This document shows, piece by piece, positions 1-7,378 of a stretch of 18,053 bases of DNA. The stretch covers positions 1-18,053 of the forward strand of contig JAYEHK010000076.1 in the NCBI GenBank assembly GCA_034659475.1, read 5' to 3'. The notes beneath the pieces are model-generated. The model saw only the letters and a program-made list of their open reading frames with translations, ran no database searches and was not told the origin of the DNA. The translations under genes and the position numbers were made by a program. The DNA is from JAYEHK01 sp034659475. GTDB lineage: Bacteria; Bacillota; Syntrophomonadia; Syntrophomonadales; Syntrophomonadaceae. Positions within the stretch are counted from its first letter, which is position 1. Each line of letters begins with the position of its first letter.

Positions 1-1
1 C

Positions 2-119
2 TCAAAAAGCTCGATAAAGCAAGTTGAGTTGCCAATATGGATTTAGTCTAAAAACCAGTTCTATTAGTTCTTTGAGGCTATCAGAGTATTCAGGGAATCC
101 AGGTTTTGCGGGGTGCGAA
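2..119 (-). other. Possible 3' remnant of an unidentified gene
   Basis: On the minus strand an open frame of about 39 codons ends at a TGA at positions 2-4. It reads protein-like near its end (…KELIELVFRLNPYWQLNLL…). A stop codon lies just upstream and no start codon or ribosome binding site precedes it. It could be the degraded tail of a gene or chance. I do not recognise the family. Confidence 0.15.
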
Positions 120-308
120 ACTTAAGTCATATATATTGAACATTATTTCACATTTACCTTTAGAGATATTGTTGTATTCTGTCAAAGTCGAAAAATTTTA
201 CATATTTTTCGCCAATCCCTGTAACCATGCATTAATGGCAACGACACAAAGTTTTTTCTTTTGCTAAATTAGCTAACAAGAGGATGTATTAACCATAAAA
301 AACCCAAA

Positions 309-337
309 TTGATTTACTTGTACACAGCTTTTATAAT
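309..337 (+). promoter_or_regulatory. Sigma-A type promoter for the DUF2889 gene
   Basis: A -35 box TTGATT (309-314) and a perfect -10 box TATAAT (332-337) are separated by 17 bp, about 47 bp upstream of the ATG at 384. Apart from this promoter and a doubtful gene remnant at the left edge, I see nothing in the 1-383 stretch. Confidence 0.65.
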
Positions 338-383
338 AGCTATAGTAATCACTAACGAAAAAAGGTAGTAGGAGGCTATAGAA

Positions 384-869
384 ATGTACGAACAAATGGA
401 AAAGTACTCAGTGAACAATATCCCTGGAAAGGGATATGAAGTGACAGGGAATTTTAGAGATGATATTCATGATATTCATACCCGAATCCTGTTTGACTAT
501 CACACTTATCAAATCCTGGAAGCTGAAGCAACCACAGATTCACTCCCCTTCCCCATTTGTCAGCAGGGATTGGATAAAATCAAAAACGTGGTTGGTCTTC
601 AGGCAGGACCCGGTTTTTCGCGAAAAATAAAGGAAACCCTGATGGGTGCACAGGGATGTATTCACCTCGGAGAAATGGTCATGAATTCAATGAAAGCAGG
701 CCTTCAAGCAGCCTCAAGAGAAATCCCTGAATGGGTGGAAGAAGAAGATTATAAACAACGCTGGTCCCTCTGGTCGACCTTCTTCAAAGATTCGTGTATT
801 TATTTCACCCAGCCTGACGCACTTGAGAATCTGCTGCACAAGGTTCACACTGAAATGAAAAACCAGTAA
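384..869 (+). CDS. DUF2889 family protein
   Basis: 161 residues. The sequence shows the DUF2889 pattern: an N-terminal stretch with HDIHTR and a following FDYHTYQILEAEA strand, a P-x-C motif (PFPICQ, about residues 56-61), and a central G-x-x-G-C-x-H-L motif (MGAQGCIHLGEM, about residues 87-98). The C-terminus is helical and rich in Trp and acidic residues. No signal peptide or membrane segment is visible. The ATG is fixed by an AGGAGG at 370-375, eight bases upstream. It is a single-gene unit behind a strong promoter. The family has no established biochemical function that I can state; the conserved Cys and His could bind a metal or ligand, but that is a guess. The family call is fairly secure, the role unknown. 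Confidence 0.75.
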   Translation: MYEQMEKYSVNNIPGKGYEVTGNFRDDIHDIHTRILFDYHTYQILEAEATTDSLPFPICQQGLDKIKNVVGLQAGPGFSRKIKETLMGAQGCIHLGEMVMNSMKAGLQAASREIPEWVEEEDYKQRWSLWSTFFKDSCIYFTQPDALENLLHKVHTEMKNQ

Positions 870-884
870 TAATGCTCCATTAAA

Positions 885-920
885 AAGGAGAGAACCTCAA
901 CACAAGTAGGTTCTCTCCTT
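885..920 (-). terminator. Intrinsic terminator between convergent genes
   Basis: A perfect 13-bp stem (AAGGAGAGAACCT, 885-897, pairing with 908-920) has a 10-nt loop. Read on the minus strand the stem is followed by TTTTTA, so it best terminates the acyltransferase gene. On the plus strand the trailing sequence is only TTAGATTAT, so it may also stop the DUF2889 transcript less efficiently. Confidence 0.75.
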
Positions 921-949
921 AGATTATCACGCACACTTATCGTCTTTTC

Positions 950-1492
950 CTATACATAAGCGGCTGGATGCTTCGCTGTGATGTTACGATAAAAATCCTG
1001 AATTCTCTTCATATCGTGTTCAAAATCACCGCTCGGATGAATAACAGGTCCAATGCCAGCAACTTTTTTCTTGTAGTCAAGGTAGCCTAGCACAATTGGT
1101 ACGTTAGCCCCCAGCGCCGCATGATAAAACCCACTTTTCCATTTTTCTACGGCTTTACGGGTACCTTCAGGAGAAAGCAACAATACCAGTTCATCTCGTT
1201 CGTAAAAAAGCCGAATCAGACGATCGACCAAACCGGTTGCCTGATTGCGCTCAACCGGAACGGCTCCTGTTGCATGAAAAAATCTGCAGAGAGGAAAAAC
1301 CATCCAACTTTTTTTGATCAGGTATCTAACCTTAATGTTCATCATATAGCAGGCAGCTCTGGTAAAAAGAAAGTCATGATTACTGGTATGTGGGGCAGCA
1401 ATCATCACACACCGTTTAACTTCTGCAAGCATCATGCCTTCCACTTTCCAACCCATTAATCTAAAGTATAAATGCGAAATAAGAACCATCAT
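950..1492 (-). CDS. PlsC-like 1-acylglycerol-3-phosphate acyltransferase family protein
   Basis: 180 residues from the chosen start. The acyltransferase motifs appear in the expected order: HTSNHD (H-x4-D, residues 35-40, catalytic His/Asp), GAVPVERN (76-83), SPEGTRK (107-113, glycerol-phosphate binding), then VPIVLGYLDY. Enzymes of this family transfer an acyl group from acyl-CoA or acyl-ACP to a lysophospholipid or related acceptor at the membrane. The protein is shorter than housekeeping PlsC (about 200-250 residues) and lacks an obvious N-terminal membrane helix, so a different acceptor is possible. An upstream in-frame ATG at 1510 overlaps the GGGAGGG ribosome binding site, so the Met at 1492, nine bases downstream of that site, is preferred. 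No operon partner is visible. Family call confident, substrate unknown. Confidence 0.8.
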   Translation of the reverse strand: MMVLISHLYFRLMGWKVEGMMLAEVKRCVMIAAPHTSNHDFLFTRAACYMMNIKVRYLIKKSWMVFPLCRFFHATGAVPVERNQATGLVDRLIRLFYERDELVLLLSPEGTRKAVEKWKSGFYHAALGANVPIVLGYLDYKKKVAGIGPVIHPSGDFEHDMKRIQDFYRNITAKHPAAYV

Positions 1493-1560
1493 TTCATTTT
1501 GCCCTCCCATAAATCATATTAACCACCCATGTCCCGAGGACACAACCACCAATGAAAATC

Positions 1561-1643
1561 GGTGAGGGGTTAGGGGTCAGGCGGCAGAAGCTAGACGCTA
1601 CGCGTCAAGCCTTCTCCTCACCCCTCACTCCTTACCCCTAACC
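1561..1643. repeat. Intergenic nested inverted repeat
   Basis: Outer arms GGTTAGGGGTCAGG (1568-1581) and CCTTACCCCTAACC (1630-1643) pair at 13 of 14 positions. Inside sit AGAAG/CTTCT and a tight GACGC-TAC-GCGTC hairpin. The right side also carries a second, shifted CCTCACCCC copy. The base composition differs from the flanking AT-rich DNA, which suggests a small dispersed repeat or MITE-like element. The rest of the 1493-2008 intergenic stretch shows only the fdhD promoter region; no further gene is supported. Confidence 0.55.
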
Positions 1644-1922
1644 AAAAACTCAGTGTCCCTTATCAGCGTTAATCATATCGATCAGCATAATCAGCGTCTA
1701 TCCTATTTTCGTACTAACTGTAATAAAAAAACAGGGCTATTGACACTGTTTGAATTACTAAACGTCCACGTCTTGATATCTTACAGTGTTAATAACTCTG
1801 TTTACTTGGCAAGCATATCATTTTATAATGCACTGTTAATCATTATACTGAAAGACCGTATTATTGCAAAGGAATAATTAGCCATTCAACTTTTTTGAAT
1901 TTTTCAAAATTATTGAATGTCT

Positions 1923-1952
1923 TTGAATTTATATTAATAATTTACATATTAT
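1923..1952 (+). promoter_or_regulatory. Candidate sigma-A promoter of fdhD
   Basis: TTGAAT (1923-1928) and TATTAT (1947-1952) are spaced by 18 bp, upstream of the fdhD ATG at 2009. The region is very AT-rich, so chance matches are likely. A perfect palindrome TTTTGAA-TTT-TTCAAAA lies just upstream at 1893-1909 and could be an operator. Confidence 0.35.
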
Positions 1953-2008
1953 GTTAAAATAAGTTAATATTATGAGACATTTATGCTTGTTAGGAAAGGA
2001 GCTCGTCT

Positions 2009-2770
2009 ATGACTTCTTCCCCTTATTTTAAAAACACACATATGACAGTTTATAAAAATTCCGCCTTTCAACCTGCTTACGATCCTGTTGTATGTGAAGA
2101 AGCATTATGCATCATTGTTGGTGAATATGAGTTGTGCTCTTTAATTTTCTCTCCCAGTGCCGAAAAAGAGTTAGCAATAGGATTTCTGATCAGCGAAGGA
2201 CTATTAGATGAGAACAACAAAGTTATCTCTCTAAAACACATAGCAGAAGAAGATAAAAATAAAATTATCATCTCCACTTTTAACCCTATACCGCAAGACA
2301 AACTTTCCAAGAAAACAATCATGCAAAAAGCCAGTGACAAATGTGCTAATTTAAAAGATAACTATACTCACTTCTCGGCAAGGGACATTCTGGATCGCAT
2401 TCACGAACTCGATAAAAGCTCTTATACATTTCGAATGACAGGTGGCGTTCATTCTGCAGCTCTGGGCAATTGCGAAAAAACCATTGTGCGATATGAAGAC
2501 ATTGGTCGTCATAATGCAGTAGACAAAGTGTTTGGATATGCCTATTTAAATCAAGTAACATTACATGACAAAGCCTTAATTTTAAGTGGAAGAGTGGCCT
2601 CCGAAATTGTTTTAAAAGCCGCCTTTAATGCCATTCCCTTTATTATCTCCCGCTCTGCTCCAACGCTTAAAGCTATTGAGTTAGCCACAGAATTTGGCAT
2701 TACAATCATCGGATTTGCCAGAGAAAGCCGTTTTAATGTTTATACCCACCCCCACCGCGTCATGTTATAG
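2009..2770 (+). CDS. fdhD: Formate dehydrogenase accessory sulfurtransferase FdhD
   Basis: 253 residues, normal for FdhD. This cytoplasmic protein passes sulfur from a cysteine desulfurase to the bis-MGD cofactor of formate dehydrogenase, which is needed for activity. Diagnostic motifs are TGGVHSAAL (about 144-152), EDIGRHNAVDKV (163-174), SGRVASEIVLKA (193-204), ISRSAPT (213-219) and the C-terminal GFARESRFNVYT. The sulfur-carrying loop, usually CxxC in this family, appears here as S109-D-K-C112, so only one Cys remains. The ATG follows an AAAGGAG at about 8 bp. The gene lies directly upstream of the riboswitch-controlled fdh operon in the same direction, but is separated from it by about 375 bp with a weak terminator, so it is probably its own unit. 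The assignment is secure. Confidence 0.93.
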   Translation: MTSSPYFKNTHMTVYKNSAFQPAYDPVVCEEALCIIVGEYELCSLIFSPSAEKELAIGFLISEGLLDENNKVISLKHIAEEDKNKIIISTFNPIPQDKLSKKTIMQKASDKCANLKDNYTHFSARDILDRIHELDKSSYTFRMTGGVHSAALGNCEKTIVRYEDIGRHNAVDKVFGYAYLNQVTLHDKALILSGRVASEIVLKAAFNAIPFIISRSAPTLKAIELATEFGITIIGFARESRFNVYTHPHRVML

Positions 2771-2864
2771 ACTACTGTCAATTTTCCTATTAAATCTTCA
2801 ACTCGCCCTGTTCCATATTATGAATTTTAATTATTCATATGATTATATATTATAACTCGCAAGT

Positions 2865-2896
2865 TTTCCTGTAACTTTGCAGGAAATTACTATTTT
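2865..2896 (+). terminator. Weak terminator-like hairpin after fdhD
   Basis: TTTCCTG (2865-2871) pairs with CAGGAAA (2880-2886) around an 8-nt loop, followed by TTACTATTTTTT. The spacing to the T-run is longer than ideal. A competing pairing of GCAAGTT with AACTTTGC overlaps it. Confidence 0.4.
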
Positions 2897-2935
2897 TTGT
2901 TGAATTTATTGTAAAAAATAGAATTATTTAACTCC

Positions 2936-3066
2936 GAGCTTTTTTTCNNNNNNNNNNAGCCTAAGCCAAGGAAAACAAGCCGATGGGCAGAATGGGAAAC
3001 CATTCTACCTCCCGCGTTTTGGAAAGGAGTCAATAGCTACGAAAGATAACTTCTGTTATTATTCGT
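2936..3066 (+). promoter_or_regulatory. Moco/Tuco riboswitch (molybdenum cofactor RNA), interrupted by assembly gap
   Basis: The stretch after the gap matches my memory of the Moco RNA consensus and the E. coli moaA leader. It has a GCCGATGGGC element and the hairpin GAATGG-GAAA-CCATTC with a GNRA-type loop. The highly conserved block CTACCTCCCGCG…TGGAAAGGAGT…AATAGCTACGAAAG follows. AGCT at 2937-2940 can pair with AGCT at 3035-3038 as the closing helix. The 5' strand of the next helix, partner of AGGAGT (3025-3030), seems to lie in or next to the gap. Just after it, ACGAA-AG-ATAAC-TTCT-GTTAT-TA-TTCGT (3039-3066) forms a hairpin that overlaps the closing helix and could be part of the switch. 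It precedes fdhA, a Mo/W enzyme, which fits. Which metal cofactor it senses cannot be decided with the gap present. Confidence 0.85.
2948..2957. other. Scaffold gap (10 N)
   Basis: Ten ambiguous bases break the assembly within the riboswitch leader. The run length is probably a placeholder, because the expected 5' arm of an aptamer helix is not found on either side. Confidence 0.95.
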
Positions 3067-3075
3067 CGTGTATCC

Positions 3076-3108
3076 GACCTCCTGTCCACAGGAGGTCTAT
3101 TTTATTTT
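3076..3108 (+). terminator. Riboswitch-linked intrinsic terminator upstream of fdhA
   Basis: A perfect 9-bp stem GACCTCCTG (3076-3084) / CAGGAGGTC (3089-3097) with loop TCCA is followed by TATTTTATTTT. It lies between the aptamer and the fdhA start, so the riboswitch most likely acts by transcription attenuation. The 5' arm shares ACCTCC with the conserved aptamer block at 3007-3012, so the aptamer segment could compete for the 3' arm. Confidence 0.8.
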
Positions 3109-3146
3109 AAAGATTTGATGGGTAAATGTAGAAGGGAGTGATGTTG

Positions 3147-5831
3147 GTGCATATGGTTACACTTAAGATCAACGGGAAGGAGGTTAAGACACCACGCGGG
3201 ACAACGATCTTGCAGGCTGCCGAAAATGTGGGCATAGAAATACCACGCCTCTGTTACGATCCGGAATTAAGTGCAATGGGAGCATGCAGGTTGTGTGTTG
3301 TAGAAGTAAAGGGCAATCGTCTCTTACCCGCCTCCTGTGTTACTCCGGTTACCGATGGAATGGAAGTGCAAACAGAATCCGAGTCCGTTATAGAAGCTCG
3401 CAAGACTGTGTTAGAGCTTCTCGTTGCCAATCACCCGCTGGATTGTATGACCTGCGATAAGCAGGGGGAATGCAAACTGGCAGACTATTGTTATCAGTAC
3501 GGGGTAAAAGAAAGCCCGTATAAAGGAGAAAAACATGCCTACCCTATTGATGACAGCAACCCGTTCATCATCCGCGACCCAAACAAGTGCATTTTATGTG
3601 GAGCCTGTGTAAGAGCATGTGAGGAAATGACAGGACAAAATAATCTGTCCTATCTATACCGCGGTTTTAACCGAAAAGCAACGACAGCTGGCGATGTACC
3701 GTATGATGAATCTGATTGTGTGTTTTGTGGACAATGCGTAGCCGTTTGCCCAACGGGTGCTTTAACCGAAAAACAAATGACTGGACAAGCCCGCCGCTGG
3801 GATATTGAAAGGGTCAGAACTACGTGTCCCTTCTGTGGTACTGGTTGTAACTTTGACCTGGCTGTAAAAGATGGAAAAGTGATAGGCGTGCTGTCCAATC
3901 CCGATAGTCCGGTGAATGGGCGTCAGCTCTGTGTAAAAGGACGATTCGGTTGGGACTTTATCTACAGTGAAAAACGCCTGACAACACCACTGATTAAGAA
4001 AAATGGTCAATTTGAGGAAGCAAGCTGGGATGAGGCCTTTGACCTGATTGCCACTCGCTTCAATGAACTCAAAGATCAGTATGGCGCAGATAGTTTTGCA
4101 GCACTCAGTTCTGCACGCTGTACAAATGAAGAAAATTACCTGGTTCAGAAGTTTTCCCGGGCTTACATGGGAACGAACAACGTAGACCATTGTGCCCGCA
4201 CCTGACACGCGCCAACAGTAGCCGGTCTGGCTGCAACATTTGGCAGTGGCGCAATGACAAACCCAATAGGTGACATCACAAATGAAGCACAAATGATGCT
4301 TTTGATTGGAACAAACACGACGGAAGCTCACCCCGTGATAGGCTATAAGATGCGGCAAGCCGCAAGAAACGGTTGTAAAATGGTCGTTTGCGATCCTCGT
4401 CGTATTGATCTTGTGGATGACGCAGATTACTGGATAAGACATAAACCCGGAACCGATATCCCGCTGTTAAATGGATTAATGCATATCATCATTAAAGAGG
4501 GCCTGGAAGATAAACAGTTTGTTGAGGAACGAACTGAAAACTATGAAGCTCTCAAAGAAACAGTTGAAAGTTACATCCCGCAATATGTATCTGAGTTAAC
4601 CGGTATTGCTGTTGCTGATCTCTATGCCGTAGCACGTATGTATGCCACGACAGACAAAGCTATGATCTTTTACACGCTGGGAATCACCGAGCACATCTGT
4701 GGAACACGTAATGTTATGAATGTTGCTAACTTGGCAATGCTTACAGGTCATGTCGGGAGACCGGGCACCGGCGTTTGCCCAATTCGCGGGCAGAACAATG
4801 TTCAGGGCGCCTGTGATATGGGTGCTCTTCCAAACGTTTATCCTGGTTATCAAGCAGTAACCAATGCTGATTTACGCGCAAAATTCGAAAATGCCTGGGG
4901 CGTTTCTCTTCCTGATAAAGTTGGATTAAAGATTCCAGAAATGTTTGAAGGCGCCCACGAAGGAACTCTTAAGTCCATGTACATTCTAGGTGAAAATCCT
5001 GTCTTAACAGACCCTAACACCAATCATATACGGGCTGCCCTGGAAAAGCTGGATTTTCTCGTGGTACAGGAACTGTTCTTAACTGAAACCGCAGAATATG
5101 CTGATGTGGTTCTACCTGCAGCCAGTTTTGCAGAATGTGACGGAACCTTTACGAACAGTGAACGCCGTGTTCAGAGAGTCCGTAAAGCGATTACCCCCCT
5201 TCCCGGACTGGCAAACTGGGAAACCATCTGTCAGATGGCAACTCGCGCAGGTTTGCCCATGGAATATGAACACCCATCAGATATCTGGGATGAGTTAGCC
5301 TCTCTGACACCTTCCATGACAGGGATTAACTATGAACGTATTGATCAGATCGGTCTTCACTGGCCATGTCCCAGCAGCGATCACCCGGGAACGCCCTTCC
5401 TCCATAAGGGAAAATTCTCACGTGGCCTGGGGAATTTCCAACCCTCTGACCATATTCCCCCGGGTGAAATACCGGATGAAGAATACCCATTCCTCCTTTC
5501 TACGGGACGTATTCTGTATCATTACAATGCAACCACCACTTATTCCAAAGGGATTTTCAGTATGTGGGATCGTGAGAAAGCTGAAGTTCATCCAGTAGAT
5601 GCTGAAAAGCTAGGTTTGGAAACAGGAAGCAGAGTAAAAGTAACGTCTCGCCGCGGCGAAGTCAATAGTGAAGTAAAAGTGACCGATCGGGTCATGCCCG
5701 GCATGATCTGGATGTCTTTCCATTACGGAGATACACAGACCAATGCACTGACAAGTCATCACCTGGATCCTATGACAGGCACAGGAGAATATAAAGTGTG
5801 CGCCGTAAAGATTGAGAAAATAAAGGAGTAA
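3147..5831 (+). CDS. fdhA: Selenocysteine-containing formate dehydrogenase catalytic subunit FdhA
   Basis: One 894-residue protein read through an in-frame TGA (4203-4205) encoding Sec353, in the context HCART-U-HAPT; the adjacent His354 is the conserved partner. It oxidises formate to CO2, or the reverse, at a Mo or W bis-MGD centre in the cytoplasm. Cluster ligands, numbered from 3147, are: [2Fe-2S] C36, C47, C50, C64; His/Cys cluster H96, C100, C103, C109; two ferredoxin-type [4Fe-4S] at C148-C158 and C191-C201; catalytic-domain [4Fe-4S] C227, C230, C234, C262. The long N-terminal NuoG-like part and total length match clostridial NAD- or ferredoxin-linked enzymes. GTG 3147 is preferred because the GGGAG at 3134-3138 overlaps the earlier GTG 3138; ATG 3153 (MVTLKINGKEV) is the alternative. 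The next gene follows after 4 bp. Confidence 0.95.
4206..4252 (+). promoter_or_regulatory. Bacterial SECIS element of fdhA
   Basis: Directly after the TGA, GCGCCA (4209-4214) pairs with TGGCGC (4247-4252). An upper stem GTAGCC (4218-4223) / GGCTGC (4229-4234) closes the apical loop GGTCT (4224-4228). The GGUCU loop is the same as in E. coli fdhF, where SelB binds it, and the loop starts 18 nt after the UGA, a normal distance. It directs selenocysteine insertion at Sec353 while itself encoding protein. Confidence 0.92.
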
Positions 5832-5835
5832 GCCC

Positions 5836-6864
5836 ATGCGAAAAGTACTGGTTGAGGATGCCGTTGGTTTCCCCCTGGGACATGACATCACAGAGATTGT
5901 TCCCCAGAAGAAGAAATACCGAGCTTTTTCAAGGGGACACGTGATTACCCCAGAGGATATCCCACATCTCATGCGATTAGGAAAAAGACATATTTATATC
6001 TGGGAATCCAACGATGGTCTTGTACACGAAGACGAGGCCAGTCAATGCATGGCTATGGCAGCAGCAGGTCAAGGTATCAGCTGGACTGAACCGAGTCAGG
6101 GACGCGTCAATTTGAAAGCCGATTTTGATGGTTTGTTAAAGGTTCGGGTTGAACAATTAAATCAACTCAACTGCATTGAAAACATAATTTTCTCCACCCT
6201 TCATAACCATCGTCAGGTAAACAAAGATCAACTAGTAGCAGGCACCCGAATTGTTCCGGTTGCTATCGAAAGATATCATCTGGAATACGCCCAGCGGATT
6301 TGTTCTGAACCACTTCCTTTAATGGAGGTAAAACCATATTCCCCTTTGTGGGTTGCTGTGATTTCTACTGGCTCGGAACTTAATAATGGTTTGATTCGCG
6401 ACGGGTCTGTACAGGTGATACGAAAAAAAATAGCTCCCTTTGGCGGTCGTTGGCTGGGACATGTAACGGTTCCTGATGATGCAGATTTAATCGCTATGGA
6501 GTTACAAAACTTCATCGCCGAGGGTGCTCAACTGATTCTGGTAACCGGCGGCATGTCAGTCGATCCTGATGACGTTACTCCGCTAGGGATCCGCAGGTCT
6601 GGCGTAGAAGTGGTTTTTTACGGTGCTCCGGTCTTGCCAGGTTCTCAGTTTCTGTTGGCCTATCAAGGCAACGTAGCTATTTGCGGCGTGCCTGGAGGTG
6701 CTTTGTTCAGCCGTCGCACTACGCTTGATCTGCTCCTTCCGCGTATCTTTTGCCAGGATATGATCAGCCGATCAGATGTCGTGGCTCTGGGACACGGAGG
6801 CTTTTGTGAAGAATGTCCCACCTGTCATTTTCCACTATGTCCTTTTGGGAAAGCAGGTTGTTAG
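5836..6864 (+). CDS. Molybdopterin-binding (MoeA/MogA-like domain) protein with Cys-rich C-terminus
   Basis: 342 residues. The region from about 170 to 305 is a MoCF-biosynthesis/MPT-binding domain. It carries VAVISTGSEL (173-182), TGGMSVDPDD (237-246), PVLPGSQF (265-272) and GVPGG (284-288), the motifs with which MoeA and MogA bind molybdopterin. The N-terminal part resembles MoeA only loosely, and the protein is shorter than canonical MoeA (about 400). The tail carries H320, C324, C327, C330, C335 and C342 (HGGFCEECPTCHFPLCPFGK), a likely metal site. The gene sits between fdhA and the diaphorase genes, with an AAAGGAG overlapping the fdhA stop, so it is co-translated with FDH. A role in cofactor handling or insertion for this FDH is inferred. 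It is not the catalytic subunit and I would not call it moeA without more evidence. Confidence 0.8.
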   Translation: MRKVLVEDAVGFPLGHDITEIVPQKKKYRAFSRGHVITPEDIPHLMRLGKRHIYIWESNDGLVHEDEASQCMAMAAAGQGISWTEPSQGRVNLKADFDGLLKVRVEQLNQLNCIENIIFSTLHNHRQVNKDQLVAGTRIVPVAIERYHLEYAQRICSEPLPLMEVKPYSPLWVAVISTGSELNNGLIRDGSVQVIRKKIAPFGGRWLGHVTVPDDADLIAMELQNFIAEGAQLILVTGGMSVDPDDVTPLGIRRSGVEVVFYGAPVLPGSQFLLAYQGNVAICGVPGGALFSRRTTLDLLLPRIFCQDMISRSDVVALGHGGFCEECPTCHFPLCPFGKAGC

Positions 6865-6915
6865 GACCCTGAATGACAGGATTTTGTAATTTTTCAGCAG
6901 GAGGTGAAATCTTTA

Positions 6916-7362
6916 GTGGAAGACTATAATGCCATTATCAATGCATACAAGGACGTACCGGGAGGTTTGATTGAAGCCTATCATGCCTTGCAGCGGTCAT
7001 TTAATTATATTCCCGAAGATTCGATTGACAAGGCAGCGGAGGTTTTTAACTTATCCAAAGCCAGAGCATACGGGGTAGCCAGTTTTTATTCCTATTTCAA
7101 TATTGGCAAAAAAGGCAAATATATTGTACGCATCTGCGAAAGTGCACCCTGCCATATCGCCGGAGCGAATAAGGTAGTAGAAGCACTGGAAAAAGAATTG
7201 GGAATCAAGATGGGGGAAACGACAAACGACGGGAAATTTACACTTGAATTTACAGAATGCGTTGGACAGTGTCAGGCTACCCCAGTGATTACTATCAACA
7301 GCAAACCCTATATAGACGTTAGCGCTGAAAAAATTCCTGCCATACTGAAAGAGTTGGCGTGA
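6916..7362 (+). CDS. NuoE-like [2Fe-2S] thioredoxin-fold diaphorase subunit
   Basis: 148 residues. A helical N-terminus (IINAYKDVPGGLIEAYHALQ, then YIPEDSIDKAAE) leads to the family hallmark GVASFYSYF, then a thioredoxin-like ferredoxin fold. The [2Fe-2S] ligands are C74 and C79 (CESAPC) and C115 and C119 (CVGQC). Members pair with a NuoF-type flavoprotein in complex I, NAD-reducing hydrogenases and NAD-linked formate dehydrogenases. The start is the GTG at 6916; the earlier GTG at 6904 is part of the AGGAGG site (6899-6904). It lies 51 bp after the molybdopterin-binding protein gene and 16 bp before the NuoF-like gene, clearly one operon. Alternative names are HydC/HylC or FdsG-like; the partner here argues for FDH rather than hydrogenase. 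Confidence 0.92.
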   Translation: MEDYNAIINAYKDVPGGLIEAYHALQRSFNYIPEDSIDKAAEVFNLSKARAYGVASFYSYFNIGKKGKYIVRICESAPCHIAGANKVVEALEKELGIKMGETTNDGKFTLEFTECVGQCQATPVITINSKPYIDVSAEKIPAILKELA

Positions 7363-7378
7363 GAAAGGAGGGTTATTA

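Noticed and set aside
1568..1643. Single CRISPR-like or riboswitch structure
   Set aside because: No repeated units with spacers and no conserved riboswitch blocks; simple nested inverted repeat explains it.
1653..1877. 74-codon plus-strand frame in the intergenic stretch before fdhD
   Set aside because: No ribosome binding site, low-complexity hydrophobic translation, no recognised motif, and it begins at the edge of a repeat.
3762..4442. 226-codon minus-strand frame inside fdhA
   Set aside because: Antisense shadow of fdhA, crossing the SECIS; the plus strand has clear family motifs throughout.
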